Source: JBJXFY01 sp046155815
Lineage (GTDB): Bacteria; Verrucomicrobiota; Verrucomicrobiia; Limisphaerales; CAIMTB01
Reading direction: 5' to 3'
Assembly (NCBI GenBank): GCA_046155815.1
Contig: JBJXFY010000028.1
Coordinates: forward strand, 1 to 13,916
DNA: 13,916 nucleotides
Part shown: positions 1 to 6,723 of the stretch, piece after piece
Layout of the letters: the number at the start of each line of letters is the position of its first letter
Position numbering within the stretch: position 1 is the first letter of the stretch
Notes under the pieces: generated by a model
What the model was told of the DNA's origin: nothing
What the model saw: only the letters and a program-made list of their open reading frames with translations
The model's database searches: none
Program-made: the position numbers and the translations under genes

Positions 1-1
1 C

Positions 2-310
2 GACGTGCTGCTGGAGATCCTCGACCCGAACCGTTCCGTGGAGGCGAACTACCGCCTCTGGACCGTGGACACGAAGGGGGGCGACAGCTTCTCCGGCCGG
101 CTCGACGCGGAGACCCAGACCAGCGTGGAGATCACCGACCTCACCGGCCAGAAGCACGTCGTTCAGCGGAAGGACATCGGGAAGCTCGCCTCCTCGAACC
201 AGTCCATCATGCCCGCCGGCTTCGAGTCGCTCGGTGAGTCCGGCCTGTCCGACCTGCTCGCCTACCTCGCCACGAGCCACGCCGGCCCCGCGGCGACGGC
301 GCGGAACTGA
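2..310 (+). CDS. C-terminal fragment of PVC-type haem-binding domain protein
   Basis: The reading frame is open from the left edge and stops with TGA at 308-310, so only about the last 102 residues are seen. They match the end of the 'putative haem-binding domain, Pirellula/Verrucomicrobium type' (TIGR02603-like): an ILDPNRSVEANY block, then a beta-rich segment (GDSFSGRLDAETQTSVEITD), then SIMPAGFESL and a final helix DLLAYLATS. In this family the region follows a c-type cytochrome CxxCH haem site, which would lie outside the window. Family members are usually large exported proteins, often with beta-propeller dehydrogenase or HEAT-like domains further N-terminal, and occur mainly in Planctomycetes and Verrucomicrobia. 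Family membership is read from motifs; the function of the whole protein cannot be told. The gene converges on the ketoacyl synthase at 396. Confidence 0.8.
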   Translation, partial: DVLLEILDPNRSVEANYRLWTVDTKGGDSFSGRLDAETQTSVEITDLTGQKHVVQRKDIGKLASSNQSIMPAGFESLGESGLSDLLAYLATSHAGPAATARN

Positions 311-382
311 GGCCGGGCGCAGGCGGCGTCAGTCGCGTGCGGCAACTGCCGCCGGTTGACGTGGCTGGCGGAGGAAGGGCCC

Positions 383-416
383 TTCGCCCGACGCCTCAGG
401 CGGAGGGGCGGGCGAA
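383..416. terminator. Stem-loop between convergent genes
   Basis: TTCGCCC (383-389) pairs with GGGCGAA (410-416), and a nested hairpin CGCC-TCA-GGCG occupies 392-402, whose loop is the stop codon of the leftward ketoacyl synthase. A second small hairpin, GCGGC-AACT-GCCGC, lies at 339-352. Being between two convergent 3' ends suggests transcription termination in either direction, but neither hairpin has a T-tract, so intrinsic termination is unproven. Confidence 0.3.
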
Positions 417-1649
417 GATCAGGGAGACGTGATAGCCCCAGAAGCCGAGCGAGTTGGACATCACATGCGTCAGCCGCGCCGGGCGGGCCTGGAGGGGCTG
501 CGGGTTGATGGGACAATCCGGATCGGGATGGAGGCAGTTCGCCGTCGGCGGAATGACCTGGTGCCGCAGCGCCTCGAGGGCGATCACGGCCTCGAGCGCG
601 GGCGTGGCGCCAAGGCAGTGGCCGGTGACCGGCTTGGTCGAGCTGCACGGCAGGACGGCCGCCCGTTCGCCGAAGATTTCCCTCATGGCCTGGGCTTCCG
701 CCGCGTCGTTAAGCCTGGTCCCCGTGCCGTGGGCGTTCACGTAGTCCACCGCGTCCGGTGTGAGGCCGGCGCGGGTGAGCGCCCTTCGCGCCCCGCCGGC
801 CAGCCCGCGGCCCGCATCCCGCACGCCGGTCCGTCCCGCGTTCGCGACGCCGCCGGCCCAACCGGCGAGCAGCCCATGCAGGACCGCGCCGCGCCGCGCC
901 GCCGCCGCCGCCGTCTCGAGGACGAGGAAGGCCGCGCCCTCGCCGAGGCAGAGGCCGTTGCGCGTCGAGTCAAAGGGCCGGCAGGTCCGTGCCGCCTCCG
1001 CATGGGAGCCAAGCAGGCCGGCCGCGCCGAGCTGCGCGATCACCAGCGGCGTCAGCGGTGCCTCCGCCCCGCCGGCCAGCATGGCGTCGGCCTTGCCCAG
1101 CAGGAGCTGCTCCGCCGCCAGCGCGATCGCCGCCGCCGCGGAGGCGCAGGTGGCCGACACGGTCGCGCCCACGCCGGTCAGCCGAAAACCCTGCGCCAGC
1201 ACGCCGGTGAGCGATGCCAGCGTGCAGTCCGCCGCCAGCGAGGGCGGATGCCGACGCGCGCCGACACGCGCGAAGCCCTCGGCCAGGCGCGACACCGGCC
1301 CACGCGAGGTTCCCGCGATCACGCCGATCTCCAGGCCGTCCGGGTTTTCCTTCAACCCGGCCATGTCGAGCGCCTGCCCGGCGGCGATCCAGCCGAGCTG
1401 TGCCGAGCGGTCCATGCGCCGGACCGGATGCAGCGCTGGATCGCCGGAATCGGACCCTTCCGCCGCGCAGACGGCCACGGCCCGCGAGCCGCCCCCGATG
1501 GGAAAGTCGCGCCACTTCGCCGGCGAAACTCCGGCCGCCGCCGCCTGCCACAATTTGGCGGGGGAATCACCCGCAGCGCTGACGGCACCGTACCCGGTCA
1601 CCGCCAGCGGCGTCTGCCTGAGCAGGCCGCCGAGCACGGTGGAGTTCAT
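396..1649 (-). CDS. Beta-ketoacyl-[ACP] synthase (KAS I/II, FabF-like)
   Basis: This 417-residue protein has the length and order of FabF/KAS II condensing enzymes, which extend acyl-ACP with malonyl-ACP. The N-terminus LAVTGYGAVSAAG is typical. The catalytic triad is present: Cys168 in VSATCASAAAA, His307 in NAHGTGT and His344 in KPVTGHCLGA, with the supporting Lys339; spacing matches FabF (C163/H303/H340/K335). CRPFDSTRNG and GEGAAFLVLE are also family blocks. The ATG at 1649 was chosen because it puts about 14 residues before the first strand; the frame stays open to 1796 but that extension is unlike the family and there is no clear ribosome site. The usual C-terminal GFGGTN loop reads GFWGYH here (402-407), so substrate gating may differ. 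No ACP, reductase or dehydratase gene is adjacent, so it may serve a specialised lipid or polyketide-like pathway rather than be the housekeeping FabF. Confidence 0.9.
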   Translation of the reverse strand: MNSTVLGGLLRQTPLAVTGYGAVSAAGDSPAKLWQAAAAGVSPAKWRDFPIGGGSRAVAVCAAEGSDSGDPALHPVRRMDRSAQLGWIAAGQALDMAGLKENPDGLEIGVIAGTSRGPVSRLAEGFARVGARRHPPSLAADCTLASLTGVLAQGFRLTGVGATVSATCASAAAAIALAAEQLLLGKADAMLAGGAEAPLTPLVIAQLGAAGLLGSHAEAARTCRPFDSTRNGLCLGEGAAFLVLETAAAAARRGAVLHGLLAGWAGGVANAGRTGVRDAGRGLAGGARRALTRAGLTPDAVDYVNAHGTGTRLNDAAEAQAMREIFGERAAVLPCSSTKPVTGHCLGATPALEAVIALEALRHQVIPPTANCLHPDPDCPINPQPLQARPARLTHVMSNSLGFWGYHVSLIFARPSA

Positions 1650-2088
1650 CCAGGGAGCCTGGCAGCGAGGCCGTCCCGACTTGGCTTCGGGCCGCGCTTG
1701 CGGGCACTTGAGCGAGGTGATTGCACGGCGGGAGCAGACCGAAGTCCGTCCCGCGATGGCGAGCGGTTTCACGGCGTCGCAGCGAGGGGAGCCCACGGCC
1801 GTGACGCCTGCGCCCTTGTCGCATTCCCGATCTCCTTGCGCGTCTCAACGTGGACCGCCCCAGGCTCCTCGCCGAGCACGGGCGGCGAGGTCAACGCTCC
1901 GCCTTCGGCGTAGGGTCGCGTTGAGGGCCGCTCCGCCGTGCCGGTAGATCGCCAGCCGCGCGCCTTCCTCGGCAGGGCCAGGCGGCGGTAAACCCGGCAT
2001 GAAGGGAGTGAGCCGCCGGTTGATGGCCATCCGCCGAGGGCCGATCGCCCTCACCAGCAGGTCCGCCGGGGCAACGTTCCCACGCACC
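1650..2088. other. 439-bp intergenic region between trpE and the ketoacyl synthase
   Basis: No convincing gene was seen. Frames open here (minus strand 1845-2087, and a leftward extension of the synthase frame to 1796) are arginine-rich and match no family I recognise. The region holds the two abutting stem-loops at 1867-1924 and a 10-bp palindrome CACGGCCGTG at 1794-1803. Because trpE and the synthase both run leftward, this stretch should contain the 3' end of the trpE transcript and any separate promoter for the synthase. No convincing -35/-10 pair was found. Confidence 0.6.
1867..1924. repeat. Two abutting perfect stem-loops (possible dispersed intergenic element)
   Basis: The first hairpin is CCTCGCC (1867-1873) with GGCGAGG (1884-1890) around a 10-nt loop. 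The second starts at the next base: TCAACGC (1891-1897) with GCGTTGA (1918-1924), enclosing a nested CGCC-TTC-GGCG (1900-1910). Arms are perfect. The compact back-to-back arrangement resembles REP/BIME-like palindromic elements. It could instead be the 3' processing or termination structure of the trpE transcript; no T-tract follows. Only one copy lies in this window, so its repeat status is inference. Confidence 0.4.
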
Positions 2089-3615
2089 TCACCGGCCGAA
2101 GGTTTCCGCCAACGCGACGGCCTTTCGCACGGCGCGGGACTTGTTCACAGTCTCATGGTACTCGCCCTCGGGCGTGGAGTCGTGGACCCAGCCGCCCCCG
2201 GCCTGGACGTACGCCTTCCCGTCCTTGAGCAGCGCGGTGCGGATGGTGATGCAGCAGTCGAGGTTGCCGCCGAAGTCGAAGTATCCCACGCAGCCGCCGT
2301 AGGGGCCGCGCGTGGTGCCCTCGAACTCGCTGATGATCTGCATGGCCCGAATCTTCGGTGCGCCGCTGAGCGTGCCGGCGGGGAAGGTCGCGCGCATGAG
2401 GTCATAGGGCGTGCGGCCCGCAGCCAGCCGACCCTCGACCTGCGACACGATGTGCATGACGTGGCTGTAGCGCTCGATGATCATCAGGTCCGGCACGGTC
2501 ACGGACCCGAAATCGCACACGCGGCCGATGTCGTTGCGTGCAAGGTCCACAAGCATGACGTGCTCGGCGCGTTCCTTGGGGTCGGCGAGAAGTTCCTTTT
2601 CGAGCGCGTCGTCCTCGGTGGGCGTGGCGCCGCGGCGGCGGGTGCCGGCGATCGGTCGGATCTCGACTTTGCCATGCTCGCAGCGGACGTGGATCTCCGG
2701 TGAAGCGCCGACGAGCGCAAAGCCTTCCAGCTCCAGCAGGAACATGTAGGGCGAGGGATTGATGGTGCGCAGGGCGCGGTACACGTCGAGCGGCGTGGCC
2801 AGCACCGGCGCGGTGAAGCGCTGCGAGCCGACCACTTGGAAAATGTCGCCGGCGCGGATGAATTCCTTCGATCGGCGGACGTTCGCGGCGAACTGCTCCG
2901 GGGTCTGGTTCGAGACGAAGGGCGCCTCGGGCGGCTCGCCGGCGCGCAGCGTCACCTGCGGCAGCATGACCGGCGCGTCGAGCAGGGCCACGAGCGCGTC
3001 AATCTCCGCCACAGCCCGGTCCCAAGCGTGACCGGCGCGTGCGGGGTCGGCGACGTGGGCGTTGACAATGACGGTCAGCGTCTGTTCCACGCGATCGAAG
3101 CAGAGGAGACGGTCCGTAATGAAGAAGTACAGCACGGGCGTACCCAGCTCGTCGTGCGGCGGGCGCGGGACGGTGGGCTCGAGGTCGTGGATGAACTCGT
3201 AGGCGAGGAAGCCCACAGCACCGCCGGTGAAGCGCGGCAGGCCGGGCACCGTCACGGGCCGGTAGGCGGCCATCACCTGCTCGACCACGGCGAGGCCGTC
3301 GCGCACGCAGCGGTCGCAGGGTTCCTTGCCCGGCGCGCCGACACCCCAGGTCGCCGTGACGCGGCCGGCCTCCCGCACCTCGACCTTGCGGCCGGTCTGG
3401 CGGATGACGGCGCGTGGGTCGCAGCCGACAAAGGAATAGCGGCCGACGCGTTCGCCGCCCTCGACGGACTCGAAGAGGAAGGATTCGCCGCGGCCACGGA
3501 GCTTGGCGTAGGCGGAGAGCGGCGTCTCGAAATCGGCCAGCAGCCTTCGGGCGACGGGGATGAGGTTCCCCTGCGCAGCCAGGCGGATGAATTCGTCGCG
3601 CGTGGGCGAGACCAT
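2089..3615 (-). CDS. trpE: Anthranilate synthase component I
   Basis: TrpE converts chorismate to anthranilate, the first committed step of tryptophan synthesis, using ammonia supplied by the TrpG glutaminase subunit. The 508-residue length fits. The N-terminal domain has an LFES motif (47-50) equivalent to the LLES tryptophan-feedback site, so the enzyme is probably inhibited by tryptophan. The C-terminal chorismate-binding domain has EFIRAGDIFQVVGSQRF (251-267), INPSPYMFLLE (285-295), PIAGTRRRG (321-329), EHVMLVDLARNDIGRV (351-366), RYSHVMHIVSQVEG (382-395) and the signature TFPAGTLSGAPKIRAM (410-425). The feedback motif and SPYMF favour TrpE over the related PabB. The ATG at 3615 is preferred to the frame opening at 3696 because family similarity begins just after it; no Shine-Dalgarno is visible. 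No trpG or other trp gene is adjacent, and no Trp-rich leader peptide was seen in 3616-3779, so attenuation by a leader is not supported. Confidence 0.9.
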   Translation of the reverse strand: MVSPTRDEFIRLAAQGNLIPVARRLLADFETPLSAYAKLRGRGESFLFESVEGGERVGRYSFVGCDPRAVIRQTGRKVEVREAGRVTATWGVGAPGKEPCDRCVRDGLAVVEQVMAAYRPVTVPGLPRFTGGAVGFLAYEFIHDLEPTVPRPPHDELGTPVLYFFITDRLLCFDRVEQTLTVIVNAHVADPARAGHAWDRAVAEIDALVALLDAPVMLPQVTLRAGEPPEAPFVSNQTPEQFAANVRRSKEFIRAGDIFQVVGSQRFTAPVLATPLDVYRALRTINPSPYMFLLELEGFALVGASPEIHVRCEHGKVEIRPIAGTRRRGATPTEDDALEKELLADPKERAEHVMLVDLARNDIGRVCDFGSVTVPDLMIIERYSHVMHIVSQVEGRLAAGRTPYDLMRATFPAGTLSGAPKIRAMQIISEFEGTTRGPYGGCVGYFDFGGNLDCCITIRTALLKDGKAYVQAGGGWVHDSTPEGEYHETVNKSRAVRKAVALAETFGR

Positions 3616-3678
3616 GGGCGCGGGAGTAAAGCGGGAACCGGGGCGCTGCGGAAGCGGATAGAAGCTTGGGAGTGGGAT

Positions 3679-3692
3679 GGGCCGTACGGCCC
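3679..3692. promoter_or_regulatory. 14-bp perfect palindrome upstream of trpE
   Basis: GGGCCGTACGGCCC is a perfect 14-bp palindrome 64 bp upstream of the trpE start, in the 164-bp spacer after the radical SAM gene. Position fits an operator or a transcript hairpin. No regulator family is recognised from it, and GC-rich DNA makes chance palindromes more likely. A second short inverted repeat, GGCGT-CAG-ACGCC (3757-3769), lies just after the radical SAM stop and could help end that transcript. Confidence 0.25.
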
Positions 3693-3779
3693 GCACCGCG
3701 TCGGCGCGGGCTGGGGCGCGTCCCTGCCGCCACGGGCGTGCCAGGAATCACCGACGGGCGTCAGACGCCGGCAGCGGCT

Positions 3780-4778
3780 TCAGGCGATGGAGCCGCCGCA
3801 AACGGGGCAGGGGACGGCCGGTTCCTGGCGTTGGGCGAGGTTCATGCGACCCAGCCGGGCACGGCGGGCGGTCAGGCAGTCCGCGCAGGCGGCGAAGCGG
3901 TCGAGATCCCAGAGATCGAGAAAAATGCGCAGGCCCGGATGTGCGCGACCAAGGGCTGTGGCGAAGGCGCGTTCAATGGTGGCCAGAGTCGGCGGCGTGA
4001 AGTGGCCCGCGGCGGCCAGCTCTTCCATCGCCCCATTGCCGCCGCGCGTCGGGATGAGCGAAACGACCTGCGCACCAGCCCGTGACGCGAGGTCGACGCA
4101 CTCGACGGCCGCAGGTACGGCGGCTTCCGGTGGCTCGAAGGGCGGCTGGATCAGCGCAAAGGCGCGGACGTCCACGCCGTGCCCCCGAAGGAAGCAGGCG
4201 GCGCGACGGAAATCGTCCAACGTCATGCCCTTGTTGAGCCGCGCGAGCGTCGCGGGGTTGGCGGTTTCAAGGCCGAGCGCAACTTCGAGCTGCGGAACTG
4301 GGCCGGGGCCGGCGGCGCGGACGAGTTCTTCGCGGAACACCGGCACTGCCGGCCCGGCCAGACGGGGGTGGCATTCCACGATCAGGCGCCCCGCGCCGGA
4401 CGCGAACCGCGCGATCGCCGGCCGGTCCGCGGGCGGGACGGCGCCGGCATCGAAGAAGGAGCCGGCGTTGTAGATTTTGATCTGGCGGGGCGCAGGCGGG
4501 CCGAGTTCCGCCAGGAGGCGGGCGATCTGCGCCGGGATTGCGTCCGCCGGGGCTGGGAAGGTGTACCGCCAGAGGTCGCACATGACGCAGTGCCAGGGGC
4601 ACTCGCGGTTGACGAGGAAGAGGGCCGCGCCGTCCATGAGGTGGCCGTCGGGGCCGCGCTCAGTTTCGCGGAGAACCTGGGCGTTGGGCTGGTGGCGGGT
4701 GACATCCAGCACCGGCCGGAGCGTCCGGACGCGCCGCGTGGCGGTGGCGCGGTCGGTAGGCCAGGCGTGAATGGGCAT
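3780..4778 (-). CDS. Radical SAM protein, archaeosine-synthase RaSEA-like (COG1244/TIGR01210-like)
   Basis: The 332-residue protein has a radical SAM cluster motif CPWHCVMC (Cys60, Cys64, Cys67; CxxxCxxC) that binds a 4Fe-4S cluster for S-adenosylmethionine cleavage. The blocks that follow resemble the archaeal RaSEA family: KIYNAGSFFD (101-110, compare KIFTSGSFLD), LIVECHPRL (132-140), LEVALGLETAN (164-174), LNKGMTLDDFRRAA (181-194) and FALIQPPFEPPEA (207-219). RaSEA acts with ArcS on a lysine-preQ0 intermediate in archaeal tRNA to form archaeosine. A bacterium would not be expected to make archaeosine, so the substrate here is unknown. The C-terminus carries two CxxC pairs (298/301 and 324/327), probably a zinc ribbon or second metal site. 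ATG 4778 is chosen over an upstream TTG at 4820; GGAA lies about 10 nt before it. It is the first of the leftward genes. Membership in the radical SAM superfamily is certain; the subfamily is my reading of motifs. Confidence 0.8.
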   Translation of the reverse strand: MPIHAWPTDRATATRRVRTLRPVLDVTRHQPNAQVLRETERGPDGHLMDGAALFLVNRECPWHCVMCDLWRYTFPAPADAIPAQIARLLAELGPPAPRQIKIYNAGSFFDAGAVPPADRPAIARFASGAGRLIVECHPRLAGPAVPVFREELVRAAGPGPVPQLEVALGLETANPATLARLNKGMTLDDFRRAACFLRGHGVDVRAFALIQPPFEPPEAAVPAAVECVDLASRAGAQVVSLIPTRGGNGAMEELAAAGHFTPPTLATIERAFATALGRAHPGLRIFLDLWDLDRFAACADCLTARRARLGRMNLAQRQEPAVPCPVCGGSIA

Positions 4779-4972
4779 GGGGACGTTTCCGAGTTTCCGG
4801 GCCGAGGTTGCAAGCCGCAACGCCGTGGGTGTCGGCGTTGGTTACAGGATTTTGACAATGCGCTTGCCGGGCCGGGGGCCGTTGCTACCGTGTCCCCCGC
4901 CTTGGCGGCGTGCATCCCAGTGACGTTCACGGGACGCGGTGTCGTCGAGTCTGGCGCAGTCCCGAATCTGGC
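4779..4972. promoter_or_regulatory. Divergent promoter region between radical SAM gene and prs operon
   Basis: This 194-bp spacer separates divergent genes, so it should hold promoters for both. The only AT-richer patch is around 4841-4859 and includes a perfect TTGACA (4852-4857). For prs, TTGCCG (4864-4869), a 16-bp spacer and TACCGT (4886-4891) make a passable sigma70-type pair, giving a leader of about 75 nt. TTGACA itself has no -10 at normal spacing. A small inverted repeat GTGA-CGT-TCAC (4920-4930) lies in the predicted leader. Assignments are tentative. Confidence 0.35.
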
Positions 4973-5917
4973 GTGAAGATTTTCAGCGGCACCTCCAACC
5001 GCCCGCTCGCACAGGCGATTGCGGCCTCCATCGGCCTTGAACTGGGCAAGTCCGCCGTCTCCTCTTTCCCAGACGGCGAGACGTTCGTGAAGATTGAGGA
5101 GAACGTCCGCGGCGAGGACGTGTACGTGCTCCAGTCCACCAGCCCGCCGACCAACCACAATCTGATGGAGATGTTCATCATGATTGACGCGCTGCGACGG
5201 GCGAGCGCGGCACGCATCACGGCGGTGCTGCCCTTCTACGGTTATGCGCGGCAGGACCGGAAGGACCAACCCCGTGTGCCCATCACTGCCAAGCTGGTCG
5301 CCAACCTCCTGGTCGCCTCCGGAGTGAACCGCGTGCTCACGATGGACCTGCACGCACAGCAGATTCAGGGCTTTTTCGACATCCCGGTGGACCATCTTTA
5401 CGCCGCGCCGGTGATCTTCGACTACCTGCGGCGGAAGAGCCTGCAGAATCTCGTCGTCGTCAGCCCCGACGTGGGCGGCATCAAGATGGCCCATGCCTAT
5501 TCCCAAGTGCTCGGCGGCGGGCTGGCCATCGTGGCCAAGCGCCGCAAGAGCGCCACCGAGGTTGAGAGCATGACGGTGATCGGCGAGATCCGGGGCAAGA
5601 CCGTCCTGCTGGTGGACGACCTGACGGAGACGGCCGGCACGCTGACTTCGGCGGCGGCGTTGTTGGCCAAGAAGGGCGCACGGCAGATCCTCGCGTGCGT
5701 CAGCCACGCCCTGCTCGGGGACCTCGCGGTGCAGCGCCTCCGGAAATCGAACATTGACGAACTCATCACCACTGATAGCGTTCTCCGCCCTCCGATCAGC
5801 GGGGTGAACATCACCACGGTTTCGGTGGCGGGCTTGCTGGGCGAAGCGATCAAGCGAATTCACAGCAATTCGTCGGTCACTTCGCTCTTCGAGTACAAGG
5901 GCGGGCGAACCCATTGA
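4973..5917 (+). CDS. prs: Ribose-phosphate pyrophosphokinase (PRPP synthetase)
   Basis: Prs makes 5-phosphoribosyl-1-pyrophosphate from ribose-5-phosphate and ATP, feeding purine, pyrimidine, NAD, histidine and tryptophan synthesis. The 314-residue length is typical of class I enzymes. Visible motifs are SFPDGE (31-36), YGYARQDRK (89-97), the metal and catalytic block TMDLHAQQIQGFF (123-135), VVSPDVGG (162-169), the flexible-loop AKRR (188-191) and the PRPP loop VDDLTETAGT (214-223). In most bacterial enzymes that loop reads DDMIDT(A/G)GT, so Glu219 replaces a usual Asp. The GTG at 4973 is chosen because family similarity (KIFSGTSNRPLAQ) starts at the next codon; the frame is open upstream to 4910 but that part is unlike Prs. 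It heads the rightward housekeeping operon; rplY follows after 32 bp. The PRPP link to tryptophan synthesis is a loose connection to the nearby but divergent trpE. Confidence 0.95.
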   Translation: MKIFSGTSNRPLAQAIAASIGLELGKSAVSSFPDGETFVKIEENVRGEDVYVLQSTSPPTNHNLMEMFIMIDALRRASAARITAVLPFYGYARQDRKDQPRVPITAKLVANLLVASGVNRVLTMDLHAQQIQGFFDIPVDHLYAAPVIFDYLRRKSLQNLVVVSPDVGGIKMAHAYSQVLGGGLAIVAKRRKSATEVESMTVIGEIRGKTVLLVDDLTETAGTLTSAAALLAKKGARQILACVSHALLGDLAVQRLRKSNIDELITTDSVLRPPISGVNITTVSVAGLLGEAIKRIHSNSSVTSLFEYKGGRTH

Positions 5918-5949
5918 GCCCGCCAATCTGTTTCTTTGCTGACCGACAC

Positions 5950-6675
5950 ATGAAAGCCGTCTCGTTGACCGCCTATCCGCGGAAGCTCTCCGGCCGCAAC
6001 GCCGTGAAGATGGTCCGTTCCGCCGGCCGCGTACCCGCGGTGGCCTATGGCCGCCTGCACGCGGCTCAAAACTTGGAGCTGGATTCCCGGCAGCTTGACG
6101 CTGTCATTCACCACTCCGTCTCGGAGAACATCCTTGTGGACCTCACCGTGGAAGCCGACGCGCGGCCAACACGGCTGGCCTTGGTGCAGGATGTCCAGCA
6201 TGATCCCTTGGACGGCCACGTGATCCATGTGGACCTGCACGAGGTGGCCCGCGATGAGCGCGTCATCATCAATGTCCCGCTCGAGTCCAGGGGCGAGCCG
6301 GTGGGCGTGAAGTCCGGCGGCGGCGTGCTTGAGCACGTCGTTTTCAAGGTCAAGGTGCGCGCCTTGCCTGCCGACCTGCCCGAGGCGGTGGTCGTGGACG
6401 TGACCGCCCTGGAGATCAACCAGACCTTGCACCTCAGTGAGCTGCCTCCGATCCCGGGCGTCGAGTTTCTCGGCAGCAAAGACCTGCCGGTCTTCTCCGT
6501 GGCCGCGCCTCGCACCGAGGCCGAGCCGGCGGCGGACGCCGCCGCTGCGCCTGCCGGGGACGTGGAGATGATCAAGGAGAAGAAGGACGTGGCCGCCGCG
6601 CCCGCCTTGAAGGCTGGCGACAAGGCCAAGCCCGCCGAGAAGGGCAAGGACCCCGGGAAAGAGAAGAAGAAGTAG
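5950..6675 (+). CDS. rplY: Ribosomal protein bL25 (Ctc/TL5-type) with Lys/Ala-rich tail
   Basis: This is a long-form bL25, which binds 5S rRNA on the large ribosomal subunit. The N-terminal RNA-binding domain is seen in LSGRNAVKMVRSAGRVPAVAYG (within residues 11-34), followed by DVQHDPLDGHVIHVDLHEV and the C-terminal TL5/CTC beta domain with VPLESRGEPVGVKSGGGVLE and LHLSELPPIPGVEF. After about residue 190 the protein becomes a low-complexity Ala/Pro/Lys tail ending GKEKKK, probably disordered and RNA-contacting. The ATG at 5950 gives MKAVSLTAYPRK, the usual N-terminus; no Shine-Dalgarno precedes it. It sits between prs and pth, a conserved order in many bacteria. Total length 241 residues. 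Confidence 0.93.
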   Translation: MKAVSLTAYPRKLSGRNAVKMVRSAGRVPAVAYGRLHAAQNLELDSRQLDAVIHHSVSENILVDLTVEADARPTRLALVQDVQHDPLDGHVIHVDLHEVARDERVIINVPLESRGEPVGVKSGGGVLEHVVFKVKVRALPADLPEAVVVDVTALEINQTLHLSELPPIPGVEFLGSKDLPVFSVAAPRTEAEPAADAAAAPAGDVEMIKEKKDVAAAPALKAGDKAKPAEKGKDPGKEKKK

Positions 6676-6723
6676 CCTTTGCCGGCCGCGCCCTTGGGGC
6701 GGCCGGAACCGCGGGGTGCCCTC

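Noticed and set aside
1567..1824. Minus-strand 85-residue frame with the best-looking AAGGAG ribosome site of the window (1832-1837) before an ATG at 1824
   Set aside because: The protein is arginine-rich without recognisable motifs and overlaps the start of the ketoacyl synthase in another frame. Chance purine run is more likely, though a leader peptide cannot be fully excluded.
429..1913. Long plus-strand open frame opposite the ketoacyl synthase
   Set aside because: It is an arginine- and proline-rich antisense shadow in high-GC DNA; the minus strand has a complete catalytic triad and family motifs.
1845..2087. Minus-strand 80-residue frame in the trpE-KAS spacer
   Set aside because: Low-complexity Arg/Ala/Pro translation over the palindromic element; no family resemblance and no start signals.
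2836..4473. Long plus-strand frame across trpE and the radical SAM gene
   Set aside because: It spans two real minus-strand genes and their spacer and matches nothing; it is a GC-driven shadow.
4382..5926. Long minus-strand frame covering prs and part of the radical SAM gene
   Set aside because: Opposite to an unmistakable prs; histidine/arginine-rich composition typical of an antisense frame.
6679..6723. TTG start for pth, 3 bp after rplY
   Set aside because: It would add 15 proline-rich residues before the normal LIVGLGNPG N-terminus; GTG 6724 fits the family.
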